Shown here piece by piece: positions 1-5,307 of a stretch of DNA of 14,463 nucleotides (position 1 is its first letter; each line of letters opens with the position of its first letter). Under the pieces are notes generated by a model. It did not search any database. It was not told where the DNA came from and saw only the letters and a list, made by a program, of their open reading frames with translations. The DNA is taken from contig BOBG01000051.1 in the NCBI GenBank assembly GCA_026002265.1, positions 1 through 14,463 on the forward strand. The letters are read 5' to 3'. The position numbers and the translations under genes were made by a program. This DNA is from Spirochaetia bacterium. GTDB lineage: Bacteria; Spirochaetota; Spirochaetia; Treponematales; Breznakiellaceae.

Positions 1-1
1 C

Positions 2-304
2 AAAAAGACCATTGCGGAAGTCGATGTATTGCTGGAGAATGGGGACTATGTGCTGGCTGTGGAAGTGAAGGCTGCGCCTGTGATTGAAGATGTGCGGGAT
101 CATATCAAACGGATGGAAGCCCTGCGTGGCTATGCGGACGCGCATCAGGATAAACGAGTATATCTTGGAGCGGTAGCTGGCGGGATAATCAGCGAGGATA
201 TGAAGAATTTCATATTCAAGTCCGGGTTTTATGTGCTAGAGCAGAGTGGAGATACGATGCAGATTAGCACCGCGCCGGCGCAGTGGAAGCCCAAGGCGTG
301 GTGA
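2..304 (+). CDS. PD-(D/E)XK nuclease-like protein, C-terminal part
   Basis: The reading frame is open from the window edge, so the N-terminus is missing and no start can be given; 100 residues are visible. Near the visible start, AEVDVLLENGD is followed by LAVEVKA, the D...ExK arrangement of the PD-(D/E)XK nuclease fold. The tail, with KSGFYVLEQSG and QWKPKAW, resembles uncharacterised restriction-endonuclease-like proteins of the DUF3782 type known from spirochaetes and cyanobacteria (recalled, not searched). These are not proven nucleases. It is the only rightward gene before the leftward TA operon, from which a 40-bp palindrome separates it. It may be a host gene marking the edge of the phage, or a cargo gene. 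Confidence 0.6.
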   Translation, partial: KKTIAEVDVLLENGDYVLAVEVKAAPVIEDVRDHIKRMEALRGYADAHQDKRVYLGAVAGGIISEDMKNFIFKSGFYVLEQSGDTMQISTAPAQWKPKAW

Positions 305-314
305 AGTGAGTGCG

Positions 315-354
315 CCATTCAGCAGATCCTAGAATTCTAGGGTCTGCTGAATGG
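315..354. repeat. 40-bp near-perfect palindrome
   Basis: Two 20-base halves centred on GAATTC match at 19 of 20 pairs; the only mismatch is T327 against G342. It lies between the end of the rightward PD-(D/E)XK-like gene and the leftward toxin gene, whose TAG stop (329-331) is inside it. Neither side has a T-run, so it is not a standard intrinsic terminator, although a bidirectional hairpin between convergent genes is the simplest role. It could also be a recombination junction. Confidence 0.7.
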
Positions 355-664
355 GTGGGGAAGAAATCTTTATCACTCGGATCGTGAGTTCCGATTCAAT
401 CACATAGTGCATAATAAGTTCGTCCTTTGAAAAGATCATAGTTTTTGAAAAACCACTGGCTCTGACTGATCGGGTATAAACAGTGATGTGACGATCTTTG
501 AGAGAATATGCCGTTGAATCAGCTTGGGTCGGATTGTTAAGTATGACTTTTTCCAATCTGACAAAACAATCTACCAAGCCGGGCATCTTTGCTAGTATGG
601 ATTTTCTTTCATCCCGCGCAGACGGGCTGTATTCCAGACGTACCGCCGGTGTACATCTCCTCAA
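329..664 (-). CDS. RelE/ParE-like toxin paired with Panacea antitoxin
   Basis: This small basic protein contains RLEYSPSARDERKSIL, then a helix-rich middle (LVDCFVRLEKVILNN), and ends in strands HYVIESELTIRVIKIS, a layout like RelE/ParE-fold toxins. It overlaps the 3' end of the upstream antitoxin gene, as expected for a coupled TA pair. The start is uncertain: the open frame reaches 721 but the first part is antitoxin sequence read out of frame. I chose TTG at 664 (111 aa) because it keeps the whole RLEYSPSARDE segment; ATG at 571 would remove it. Panacea-domain antitoxins are known to neutralise many unrelated toxins, including RelE-fold ones. The toxin assignment is inference from position and fold-like pattern. 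Confidence 0.5.
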   Translation of the reverse strand: MRRCTPAVRLEYSPSARDERKSILAKMPGLVDCFVRLEKVILNNPTQADSTAYSLKDRHITVYTRSVRASGFSKTMIFSKDELIMHYVIESELTIRVIKISSPPIQQTLEF

Positions 665-1175
665 GAATATCGTGTATTTCTTTTTGCTCTGAAGTAGTGA
701 GTTCCCGGGTACTCCTATCAATAACTTCTAATGAGTAGGTAGAAGTTATGGGGATAATCTCTCCCTGTTCTGTATACTCCCAAGCCTTATTATGGGTAGC
801 TTCTGACAAGGACTGCGCGGACATTGATGTTATCCTCTCCGCGACTTCGTTGATAATAGCAAGCGCTTCAGGGGGAAACACCGAATAATCAGGTTTGACT
901 AACGCCACATGGCTCTTCTTCTTGTGAGGCCCTTTCTCTTCCTTTTGTACTTCAATTGTATCGAGTTCCATATTTTTGATAATATTCCGTGCTTCGGGTT
1001 CGGGAACTGGCCCATATTTGTCTTTCACATACTGAATTCCGGTTAAGGTTCTATGAAACAATGAGTAATAATAGGCATCAATCATCAAAAGCCCCTTATT
1101 CACATGAATACTACCTAAGCCGGGTGCGGCCTTCAATAAGGCAAGCACGGTATTCTCAAGCACCCGTTTGTCCAT
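609..1175 (-). CDS. Panacea (DUF4065/SocA-like) domain antitoxin
   Basis: A 188-aa protein. The N-terminal part (MDKRVLENTVLALLKAA, then KGLLMIDAYYY, then YVKDKYGPVPEP) follows the Panacea/SocA pattern: a helical start, a K-x-LYLxD-like segment and the diagnostic Y-GPVP motif. The central segment (VQKEEKGPHKKKSHV) is charged and the C-terminal half is helical. ATG at 1175 is chosen over the upstream ATG at 1223 because AGGAGG lies 7 nt before it and the upstream ATG is inside the -35 element. The domain acts as a versatile antitoxin that binds a partner toxin, here the gene overlapping its 3' end. Confidence 0.72.
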   Translation of the reverse strand: MDKRVLENTVLALLKAAPGLGSIHVNKGLLMIDAYYYSLFHRTLTGIQYVKDKYGPVPEPEARNIIKNMELDTIEVQKEEKGPHKKKSHVALVKPDYSVFPPEALAIINEVAERITSMSAQSLSEATHNKAWEYTEQGEIIPITSTYSLEVIDRSTRELTTSEQKEIHDILEEMYTGGTSGIQPVCAG

Positions 1176-1194
1176 ACCATTGCCTCCTGTTTTA

Positions 1195-1223
1195 AGTATC
1201 AGGTTCTTGGAAGCTAGTGTCAA
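1195..1223 (-). promoter_or_regulatory. Promoter of the Panacea TA operon
   Basis: On the minus strand TTGACA (1218-1223) is followed after 17 bp by GATACT (1195-1200). This leaves a leader of about 13 nt before the AGGAGG and ATG at 1175. An inverted repeat TTCCTA/TAGGAA with an 8-nt loop (1238-1257) sits just upstream of the -35 box and could be an operator or activator site. Confidence 0.65.
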
Positions 1224-1313
1224 TACAATTCCACTTTTTCCTACTTTCTTCTAGGAATATCCATTCCGCAGATTCAGACTACGCCGCCACGACGCAGTCC
1301 ATGTTTCACTCCT

Positions 1314-1571
1314 TCAAAAATTGAAGCATTTCTGGAGCCGGAGTGTAGTCAGCACCAACACCCACGCCTGCCGGAACGCCTCGTCTCGTTTCATACCGGC
1401 CGCGAACCGGTTCCCGGTCCGCATGATTTCCCGGAGTACCGCACGCGTCACACCGGCACCCTGCCGATTCCACTTCGGACGCCTCGGTACTTCTTCCCCT
1501 GCCGGCACCGGACAGCCCCATAAATCTAATTCAACCCGCACCGGTTCCATTTTTAACTTCATCATTATCAT
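1314..1571 (-). CDS. Hypothetical early-operon protein (85 aa)
   Basis: The last gene of the leftward recT operon. It overlaps the 3' end of the 109-aa gene by 41 nt, so translation is probably coupled. The protein opens MIMMKLKMEPVRVELDL, has a Pro/Arg-rich middle and ends in a helical segment (MKRDEAFRQAWVLVLTT). Several closely spaced ATGs make the exact start uncertain. I do not recognise the family. An open frame also exists on the opposite strand here, but this strand fits operon order and codon character better. It is followed at once by an AGGAG and a 7-codon mini-ORF that leads nowhere. Confidence 0.45.
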   Translation of the reverse strand: MIMMKLKMEPVRVELDLWGCPVPAGEEVPRRPKWNRQGAGVTRAVLREIMRTGNRFAAGMKRDEAFRQAWVLVLTTLRLQKCFNF

Positions 1572-1860
1572 TGCATCGGCTAAAAATTTTTTTTATTCCC
1601 CGCAGCGGAGAATAAATCCTATCCTCGACCGTCCCATCCTCAGTAAAATGGAATGTTTGGGGAACATCTAGGGCTTCTACGTTTTCAACGCAGAAGTTAA
1701 ATATGCGGGTTAGTTCCGAAACCGGAACATCCGCATGAACCCATGCTTTCAACGTGGGGTTTTGGGGATCGCCTCCCTCCGGGAGGCTAAAATATACGAA
1801 GACAAAGTCCTCGTAAAAATCTAAAATCTTTACCAATTCTGGAAGATCCGCAAATTTCAT
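1531..1860 (-). CDS. Hypothetical early-operon protein (109 aa)
   Basis: ATG at 1860 is preceded by AGGAG at a 7-nt spacing, which fixes the start. The protein is acidic and aromatic-rich (LDFYEDFVFVYFSLPEGGD, then FNFCVENVEALDV) and looks like a small soluble alpha/beta protein. I recognise no motif. It lies 48 nt downstream of recT, separated by a GCCGGC/GCCGGC hairpin (around 1873-1892) without a T-run. Position in the recombination operon suggests an early-phase role, but the sequence does not show what it is. Confidence 0.65.
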   Translation of the reverse strand: MKFADLPELVKILDFYEDFVFVYFSLPEGGDPQNPTLKAWVHADVPVSELTRIFNFCVENVEALDVPQTFHFTEDGTVEDRIYSPLRGIKKIFSRCNDNDEVKNGTGAG

Positions 1861-1908
1861 TTTTCAACTCCTATGCCGGCCTATTTCAGCCGGCCACTCG
1901 TTATCTCG

Positions 1909-2763
1909 TTATTCAGCAGCGACCGGCTCTGTCGCCGCCGCCGCATCCGATTGCCAGCCGAAATCATCAGACTGCATCTTCGCAATCCGATCCCTCGCCA
2001 GTATCTCTACGGTTGCCAGCAGATCCGGCAGCGGCGTTTTGCCTTCCCGGATCAGATTGCGAAATTCCTCCTTGTCTTCTTCCGGGAATACTGGCACGCC
2101 GAGATATTTGGTTTCAGCGACTTCCCCTATCAACGCCAGCAACCGCTCCCGCTCCGGGTCACCCTTCGGCTTCGCCGGCAACGCCGCACTCGCAAGCTCG
2201 CCTGCCGCCGGCACCGGCGGCGTCACATTGTGCATTTCCATTTCGGACACTTCATCCGTAGTGTAGGGAATCCCTCCAAGCTCATCACTAAAACACAGCC
2301 GCATCCCCTGTGCAATTGCCACCTTTTTGGTCATAAACCGCGGCTGTTTTGCCCAAAACTGGTTCGGCATACCATCTTTCTTCCGCTGACACGCTTCTTC
2401 GTAAAACACCTCATGCACAAACGGCATCTCCCAATCCTTCCGGTGAATCTCAATCACCGCCTTGAGGTCCTTCCCACTCCCCTCAGTCCACGCCTTCCAC
2501 CCGGACAGTTTCCCGGACCGCTCTGCACGCTTAAGGTAGACTTCATAGCCGACAATGATGCTACATTGCCGGTACTGCCCCTCGCCAAAGGCCGTGATAT
2601 AAATCTCACGCTTGAAAGGATTCAAGCCGAACTCCCGCGCGATATTCAAAAAGTGAGCGGACTCATCCGGCAACAATTTCTGTTTGTTACCGGTTAGTGC
2701 AAGGTACTCCAGCACCGACTTTTCATTGAACGGCTCTTGCCGTACCGCAACCGCATTTTCCAT
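1909..2763 (-). CDS. recT: RecT/Bet-family single-strand annealing protein
   Basis: A 284-aa phage recombinase that anneals complementary single strands during recombination and replication. The N-terminal two thirds carry the Bet/RecT pattern: LAREFGLNPFKREIY-like sequence (IAREFGLNPFKREIYITAF), the YRQCSIIVGYEVYLKRAERSG segment, a polar strand region and PRFMTKKVAIAQGMRLCF near residue 175. The C-terminal part is low-complexity Ala/Pro-rich, then an acidic helical tail. The start is ATG 2763, with GAGGAGGA 4-5 nt upstream, not the in-frame ATG at 2781 that lies ahead of that ribosome site. A cognate exonuclease such as RecE or lambda Exo is not visible, so this RecT either works alone or its partner lies outside the window. 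Confidence 0.9.
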   Translation of the reverse strand: MENAVAVRQEPFNEKSVLEYLALTGNKQKLLPDESAHFLNIAREFGLNPFKREIYITAFGEGQYRQCSIIVGYEVYLKRAERSGKLSGWKAWTEGSGKDLKAVIEIHRKDWEMPFVHEVFYEEACQRKKDGMPNQFWAKQPRFMTKKVAIAQGMRLCFSDELGGIPYTTDEVSEMEMHNVTPPVPAAGELASAALPAKPKGDPERERLLALIGEVAETKYLGVPVFPEEDKEEFRNLIREGKTPLPDLLATVEILARDRIAKMQSDDFGWQSDAAAATEPVAAE

Positions 2764-2777
2764 ACATTCCTCCTCTT

Positions 2778-2975
2778 TCATTTGACCATCACTCCTTGTG
2801 ATGATCCTTTAACGTGGTGATAACATTTATCGCAATAATTCACCGCACACTCACGCAGTGATTCCTGCACCGTGAACATGGTTTTCACCAACTCACGATT
2901 ATGGAAAAACTCCACTCCGCATCCGGCGCATCGGACATTCACATACTTCCGCCGGTCCCAATCCGCTCCAATCAT
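2778..2975 (-). CDS. Small zinc-ribbon protein (65 aa)
   Basis: The protein has two cysteine pairs, CAGC near residue 16 and CDKC followed by YHH near residue 50, separated by a basic helical stretch (FFHNRELVKTMFTVQESLREC). This suits one structural zinc site. ATG 2975 has GGAGG a few nt upstream and is preferred to ATG 2993. The gene ends 14 nt before recT, so the two are probably cotranscribed. Small CxxC proteins of this kind are common beside phage recombination genes. A DNA- or protein-binding accessory role is likely but unproven. Confidence 0.65.
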   Translation of the reverse strand: MIGADWDRRKYVNVRCAGCGVEFFHNRELVKTMFTVQESLRECAVNYCDKCYHHVKGSSQGVMVK

Positions 2976-3009
2976 AAAACCTCCATAAGACATAACATAT
3001 TACCCGGCT

Positions 3010-3032
3010 GCTCATTGAGCCTGTCGAAGTGC
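3010..3032. repeat. Possible dispersed short repeat (TTGAGCCTGTCGAA type)
   Basis: The 77-bp gap between two leftward genes holds CTCATTGAGCCTGTCGAAG, which includes the small palindrome GCTCATTGAGC. From memory this core matches a short repeat scattered in intergenic regions of many bacterial genomes. Only one copy is present here, so dispersal cannot be shown from this window. Confidence 0.4.
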
Positions 3033-3052
3033 CGTGCTGTAACCATCAATGC

Positions 3053-3241
3053 CTACGCAGCCAGACGGTACCTGACCACTACCATGCCTTCGCTGACAAA
3101 GGGGTGGTACACTTCTGCACTCAACGGCAACTGATTGACGAAGTCCATTGCCTCGTTAATCCCCAAGAAATACTGTTCCTTAAAGTAGCCCTTCCCCTTA
3201 TCTTGACGTTTCAAGCTCATTCTAGTAGTATCATTATTCAT
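3053..3241 (-). CDS. Hypothetical small protein (62 aa)
   Basis: A short basic protein with a charged N-terminus (MNNDTTRMSLKRQDKGKGYF) and a compact C-terminal segment (INEAMDFVNQLPLSAEV, then GMVVVRYRLAA). The start at 3241 is set by AAAGGAAA about 6-8 nt upstream; an in-frame ATG at 3322 would run back through two hairpins and is rejected. It belongs to the leftward early operon between the 180-aa gene and the zinc-ribbon gene. I do not recognise it. Confidence 0.55.
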   Translation of the reverse strand: MNNDTTRMSLKRQDKGKGYFKEQYFLGINEAMDFVNQLPLSAEVYHPFVSEGMVVVRYRLAA

Positions 3242-3253
3242 ATGTATTTCCTT

Positions 3254-3288
3254 TGCCGGGTTATCTCCACCCGGCATTTTTATTTTTT
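3254..3288 (+). terminator. Rho-independent terminator on the plus strand
   Basis: TGCCGGGT (3254-3261) pairs with ACCCGGCA (3269-3276) around a 7-nt loop, followed by a T-run (TTTTTATTTTTT). A second hairpin, CCCGGC-ACC-GCCGGG (3291-3305), lies just beyond. The T-run is on the plus strand although all neighbouring genes are on the minus strand, so it would stop antisense transcription. On the minus strand the first hairpin sits just ahead of the ribosome site of the 62-aa gene. Confidence 0.65.
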
Positions 3289-3312
3289 GACCCGGCACCG
3301 CCGGGCTTGGTT

Positions 3313-3855
3313 TCAACGCCATTCCGGATAGTCATCCGGATAGGGGTATTTCCCGGTCGCGTAATATGCGGCCTCGATCCTGCGGAACTTTTCATGTTCC
3401 ATGCTGATAGCATCCCACATGAGCAGAATCTCCTCTTCCATCTGCTCAATAGTGTCCGGAGAGATCCGCTCCAGATCGTCAAGGAAACCTTTCGGCCAAC
3501 TCTCGTAGCCGGTAAACCACTTTTGCCCCCTCTTGGCATGATACCCGGAGGCAAGACTCATACCGCCGACCCACATGTCATGCCGGTGAAAATTTTCCAG
3601 AATCCACTCAACCGCGGCCTCGTCATCGTCACGCGGCTGCCGGTAGTGCCGCTCTACACTCCGCGGATGGTGGAAGTCATACCATGTCTGATATGAAATC
3701 CCAATTTCCCCGGTATATACCGGGCTCATCAACGCCCTGGAGATCTCCGCATCAGCGTGCCGGAGAATTTCCTGACATGCTTCCCAGCCTTCTTTGTGCC
3801 GGGCTTGCAAGTCCCGGAACCACTCTTTCGCCTGAATCCCGCTCTCTTCTTTCAT
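3313..3855 (-). CDS. Hypothetical first gene of the early operon (180 aa)
   Basis: An acidic, Trp- and His-rich soluble protein. Visible features are a helical N-terminus (KEWFRDLQARHKEGWEACQE), a central YQTWYDFHHPRSVERHYRQP stretch, a DDDEAAVEWILENFHRHD helix, and a C-terminal YYATGKYPYPDDYPEW. I recognise no family. ATG 3855 is preferred because GGAGGAG lies 4-8 nt upstream; the in-frame ATG at 3972 lies before the promoter and cannot be on its transcript. As the first gene after a strong, apparently repressor-controlled promoter, it is probably an early-expressed phage protein. Confidence 0.7.
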   Translation of the reverse strand: MKEESGIQAKEWFRDLQARHKEGWEACQEILRHADAEISRALMSPVYTGEIGISYQTWYDFHHPRSVERHYRQPRDDDEAAVEWILENFHRHDMWVGGMSLASGYHAKRGQKWFTGYESWPKGFLDDLERISPDTIEQMEEEILLMWDAISMEHEKFRRIEAAYYATGKYPYPDDYPEWR

Positions 3856-3930
3856 ACACTCCTCCATCGATATTTCGCCGGACGCCTCACAAGCCCAGCA
3901 CTGAAGTCCCCTCAAGAACCTTATAAATAG

Positions 3931-3959
3931 AGTATACAGTGAACTATTCACCTTGTCAA
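3931..3959 (-). promoter_or_regulatory. Early leftward promoter with operator in its spacer
   Basis: On the minus strand TTGACA (3954-3959) and TATACT (3931-3936) are 17 bp apart, close to the sigma-70 consensus. The spacer contains the palindrome GTGAATAGTTCAC (3939-3951), five-base arms around TAG, placed where a bound dimer would block polymerase. This fits a lysogeny repressor operator controlling the recT operon. The repressor gene is not identified in the window. Confidence 0.8.
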
Positions 3960-4010
3960 GATAATTATTCATTTTTTTAGAAAATTTGTAAAATTTTTCA
4001 CAGAAATTTA

Positions 4011-4032
4011 AAAAAATTCCGGAATCCGGGAA
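4011..4032. repeat. 22-bp direct repeat, left copy
   Basis: Six A residues followed by TTCCGGAATCCGGGAA. An identical 22-bp copy occurs at 4785-4806 in the same orientation. The two copies enclose the brnT-brnA pair, start to start 774 bp apart. The core TTCCGGAA is palindromic. Confidence 0.85.
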
Positions 4033-4095
4033 AGGTGGGTCTTGGAAGATTCAGCGCGATTGACACGTATACAAGAATGTATTACTCTTATAATA

Positions 4096-4425
4096 ATGGA
4101 AGAGCGACGGATTGTATGGGATACAAATAAAAACATGGAAAACAAGCTGAAACATGGGATCGGCTTTGAGGTTGCTCAGTACGTTTTTTCGGACCCTGAA
4201 CGGATATGGCGACTTGACCAGAGTGAAGGCAACAAATCAGGAGAAGATCGCTGGCAGACCATAGGCAAGGTCGGATCACTCTTTTTTGTGGTGTATGCAG
4301 AGTGTGAAATGGAAAATGTGAACATAACCCGCTTAATATCAGCACGGGAAGCGAAAAAAAATGAAAGGAGAAGTTACAATGGGTACTATGGAATCGACAA
4401 TCAGGGTTGGACAAAAGATACCTAA
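4096..4425 (+). CDS. brnT: BrnT family toxin
   Basis: A 109-aa ribonuclease toxin of the RelE-like BrnT family, which arrests translation by RNA cleavage. The family signature is clear: an N-terminal VWDTNKNMENKLKHGIGFE corresponds to the WDxxKxxxNxxKHGvsFE motif, then VFSDPERI, a central DRWQTIG, a hydrophobic strand (LFFVVYAE), and the C-terminal ITRLISAREAKKNERRSY, matching the RIISARxAxxxERxxY motif. ATG 4096 is chosen because the conserved domain begins there; the frame is open back to 4042. A TTGACA at 4059-4064 may be its -35 box, but the best TATAAT (4090-4095) abuts the ATG at 23-bp spacing, so the promoter is not resolved. It overlaps brnA by 47 nt. Confidence 0.88.
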   Translation: MEERRIVWDTNKNMENKLKHGIGFEVAQYVFSDPERIWRLDQSEGNKSGEDRWQTIGKVGSLFFVVYAECEMENVNITRLISAREAKKNERRSYNGYYGIDNQGWTKDT

Positions 4426-4720
4426 AGAGGTATTGGAACTTGCTCGGCAACAGGTGAAGGAAGCGCGGAAATTGCCCCCGGTGGATGATCCTGAGTGTCC
4501 GCCCGCAAGTCCGGAAGCTTTAGCTGAATTTGCGGCTATGGCACGGGAAATACGAAAAAACAAGCGGAAGCCCCGGGTAGTAGTTGCTGTGCGTTTAGAG
4601 CCGGAAGCGTTGGCAACATATAAAGCACTGGGAACAGGCTACACGAGTATCATGGCAGATATTCTGAACTATGTAGCTGACAATCCGGAAATCCTGTCAG
4701 CTTTCGAGCCACGAGCCTAA
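4379..4720 (+). CDS. brnA: BrnA family antitoxin
   Basis: A 113-aa antitoxin overlapping the end of brnT, the usual order for this system. The N-terminal half is a flexible, helical toxin-binding region (QKIPKEVLELARQQVKEARK); the C-terminal half is a ribbon-helix-helix DNA-binding domain (PRVVVAVRLEPEALATYKAL, then YTSIMADILNYVADNPEI). ATG 4379 is preceded by AAAGGAG at about 8 nt and replaces the earlier in-frame ATG at 4361. BrnA represses its own operon together with BrnT in the characterised Brucella system. Confidence 0.87.
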   Translation: MGTMESTIRVGQKIPKEVLELARQQVKEARKLPPVDDPECPPASPEALAEFAAMAREIRKNKRKPRVVVAVRLEPEALATYKALGTGYTSIMADILNYVADNPEILSAFEPRA

Positions 4721-4782
4721 CCGGAAGAAAGCAGCAGCCGGCGTAGGTGAACCCACCACTAGCAGCGAACGTTTTCCGGTTA
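4718..4782. repeat. Inverted repeat after brnA
   Basis: TAACCGGAA (4718-4726) and TTCCGGTTA (4774-4782) can pair as a 9-bp stem around a 47-nt loop that itself holds short complementary pieces. The brnA stop codon is in the left arm, and the right direct repeat begins 2 nt after the right arm. No clear T-run follows. It may be a weak terminator or part of a cassette boundary. Confidence 0.45.
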
Positions 4783-4784
4783 AG

Positions 4785-4806
4785 AAAAAATTCCGGAATC
4801 CGGGAA
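4785..4806. repeat. 22-bp direct repeat, right copy
   Basis: Exact copy of 4011-4032, located 64 bp after the brnA stop codon. The flanking bases differ between the two copies (A before the left copy, G before the right), so the 22-bp match appears to be the full extent of identity. Confidence 0.85.
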
Positions 4807-4853
4807 GATTTTTTGAGGAGAGGAGCCTTTGGAGCAGCTAGATATTTATATTT

Positions 4854-5051
4854 ATGGAAGAAATTCCCATGTCAATTCTGCGTCCTCTGGATGTCCGGTT
4901 ATATCCAATAACCGCATATCACCGGGGGGCAATTTCTGGCAGGATGCCTTATATTTTGACAAGAGGTATGCGCCGGGTGAGAGCCAACCCTACATTGAAA
5001 ACGCTTAAAAAACTTGAGCGGATTTTTGGCAAGGAACTGGTTATGGTGTGA
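4854..5051 (+). pseudogene. Possible remnant of an XRE-type HTH protein
   Basis: The 65-residue frame ends in MRRVRANPTLKTLKKLERIFGKELVMV, of which the last part matches the third-to-fifth helix region of XRE/HigA-type antitoxins or repressors (RxNPTLxTLxKLxxxxGxEL). The first two helices are not recognisable. A second frame, TTG 4829 to TAA 5008 (59 codons), overlaps it and has the better ribosome site (GAGGAGAGGAG). The simplest reading is a decayed or frameshifted repressor-like gene downstream of the brnTA cassette. Which frame, if either, is translated is not clear. Confidence 0.3.
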
Positions 5052-5080
5052 TAAAAGCCCCGGCTGGTGACCGGGGTTTA
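5052..5080 (-). terminator. Terminator of the antirepressor operon
   Basis: CCCCGG (5058-5063) and CCGGGG (5071-5076) form a hairpin with a 7-nt loop. On the minus strand it is followed by CTTTTAT, suiting termination 3 nt past the stop of the 74-aa gene. A TTTA on the other side may give weak termination of the rightward frame as well. Confidence 0.7.
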
Positions 5081-5082
5081 TG

Positions 5083-5307
5083 CTAATCCAGTTTTACAGA
5101 TTTAGGGTCAATGCCGAACTGCCGGCAGATGCGTTCCTTGGTGGCATTCTGTGCAAGGATCACCCATTTGAACAGAGTCAGCATCCACTCCTTATCCTGT
5201 GCTGACAGCCGGTCGAACTTCTCACAAAATTCTTCTTTCAATGCAACATCCGGCTTTTCCTCCACAACTTCCCACTCACCGGTGGCTTTCCGAATCAGTT
5301 CTGCCAT
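5083..5307 (-). CDS. Hypothetical protein downstream of the antirepressor (74 aa)
   Basis: A small acidic, helical protein. Its N-terminal MAELIRKATGEWEVVEEKPDV precedes a helix pair (FCEKFDRLSAQDKEWMLTLFKWVI) and a C-terminal KERICRQFGIDPKSVKLD that could be a minimal helix-turn-helix. ATG 5307 follows GAGGAAGGTG. The gene overlaps the antirepressor stop by 13 nt, so the two are translated as a unit and transcription ends at the hairpin directly downstream. I do not recognise the family; a regulatory partner of the antirepressor is plausible from position only. Confidence 0.65.
   Translation of the reverse strand: MAELIRKATGEWEVVEEKPDVALKEEFCEKFDRLSAQDKEWMLTLFKWVILAQNATKERICRQFGIDPKSVKLD

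Noticed and set aside
1279..1302. Seven-codon minus-strand frame MDCVVAA with AGGAG 6 nt upstream, right after the 85-aa gene
   Set aside because: Too short to support as a gene. It may be the start of a gene lost by deletion, but nothing downstream resumes a coding frame.
1321..1671. 116-aa plus-strand frame
   Set aside because: It is antisense to the two small early-operon genes, has no ribosome site, and has a composition typical of reverse-strand reading.
1873..2697. 274-aa plus-strand frame opposite recT
   Set aside because: It lies antisense to the well-supported recT gene and is Arg/Pro/His-rich, as expected for a shadow frame.
4059..4095. TTGACA and TATAAT before brnT read as a standard promoter
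   Set aside because: They are 23 bp apart and the TATAAT abuts the ATG, so they cannot both belong to one normal promoter; the true promoter is unresolved.
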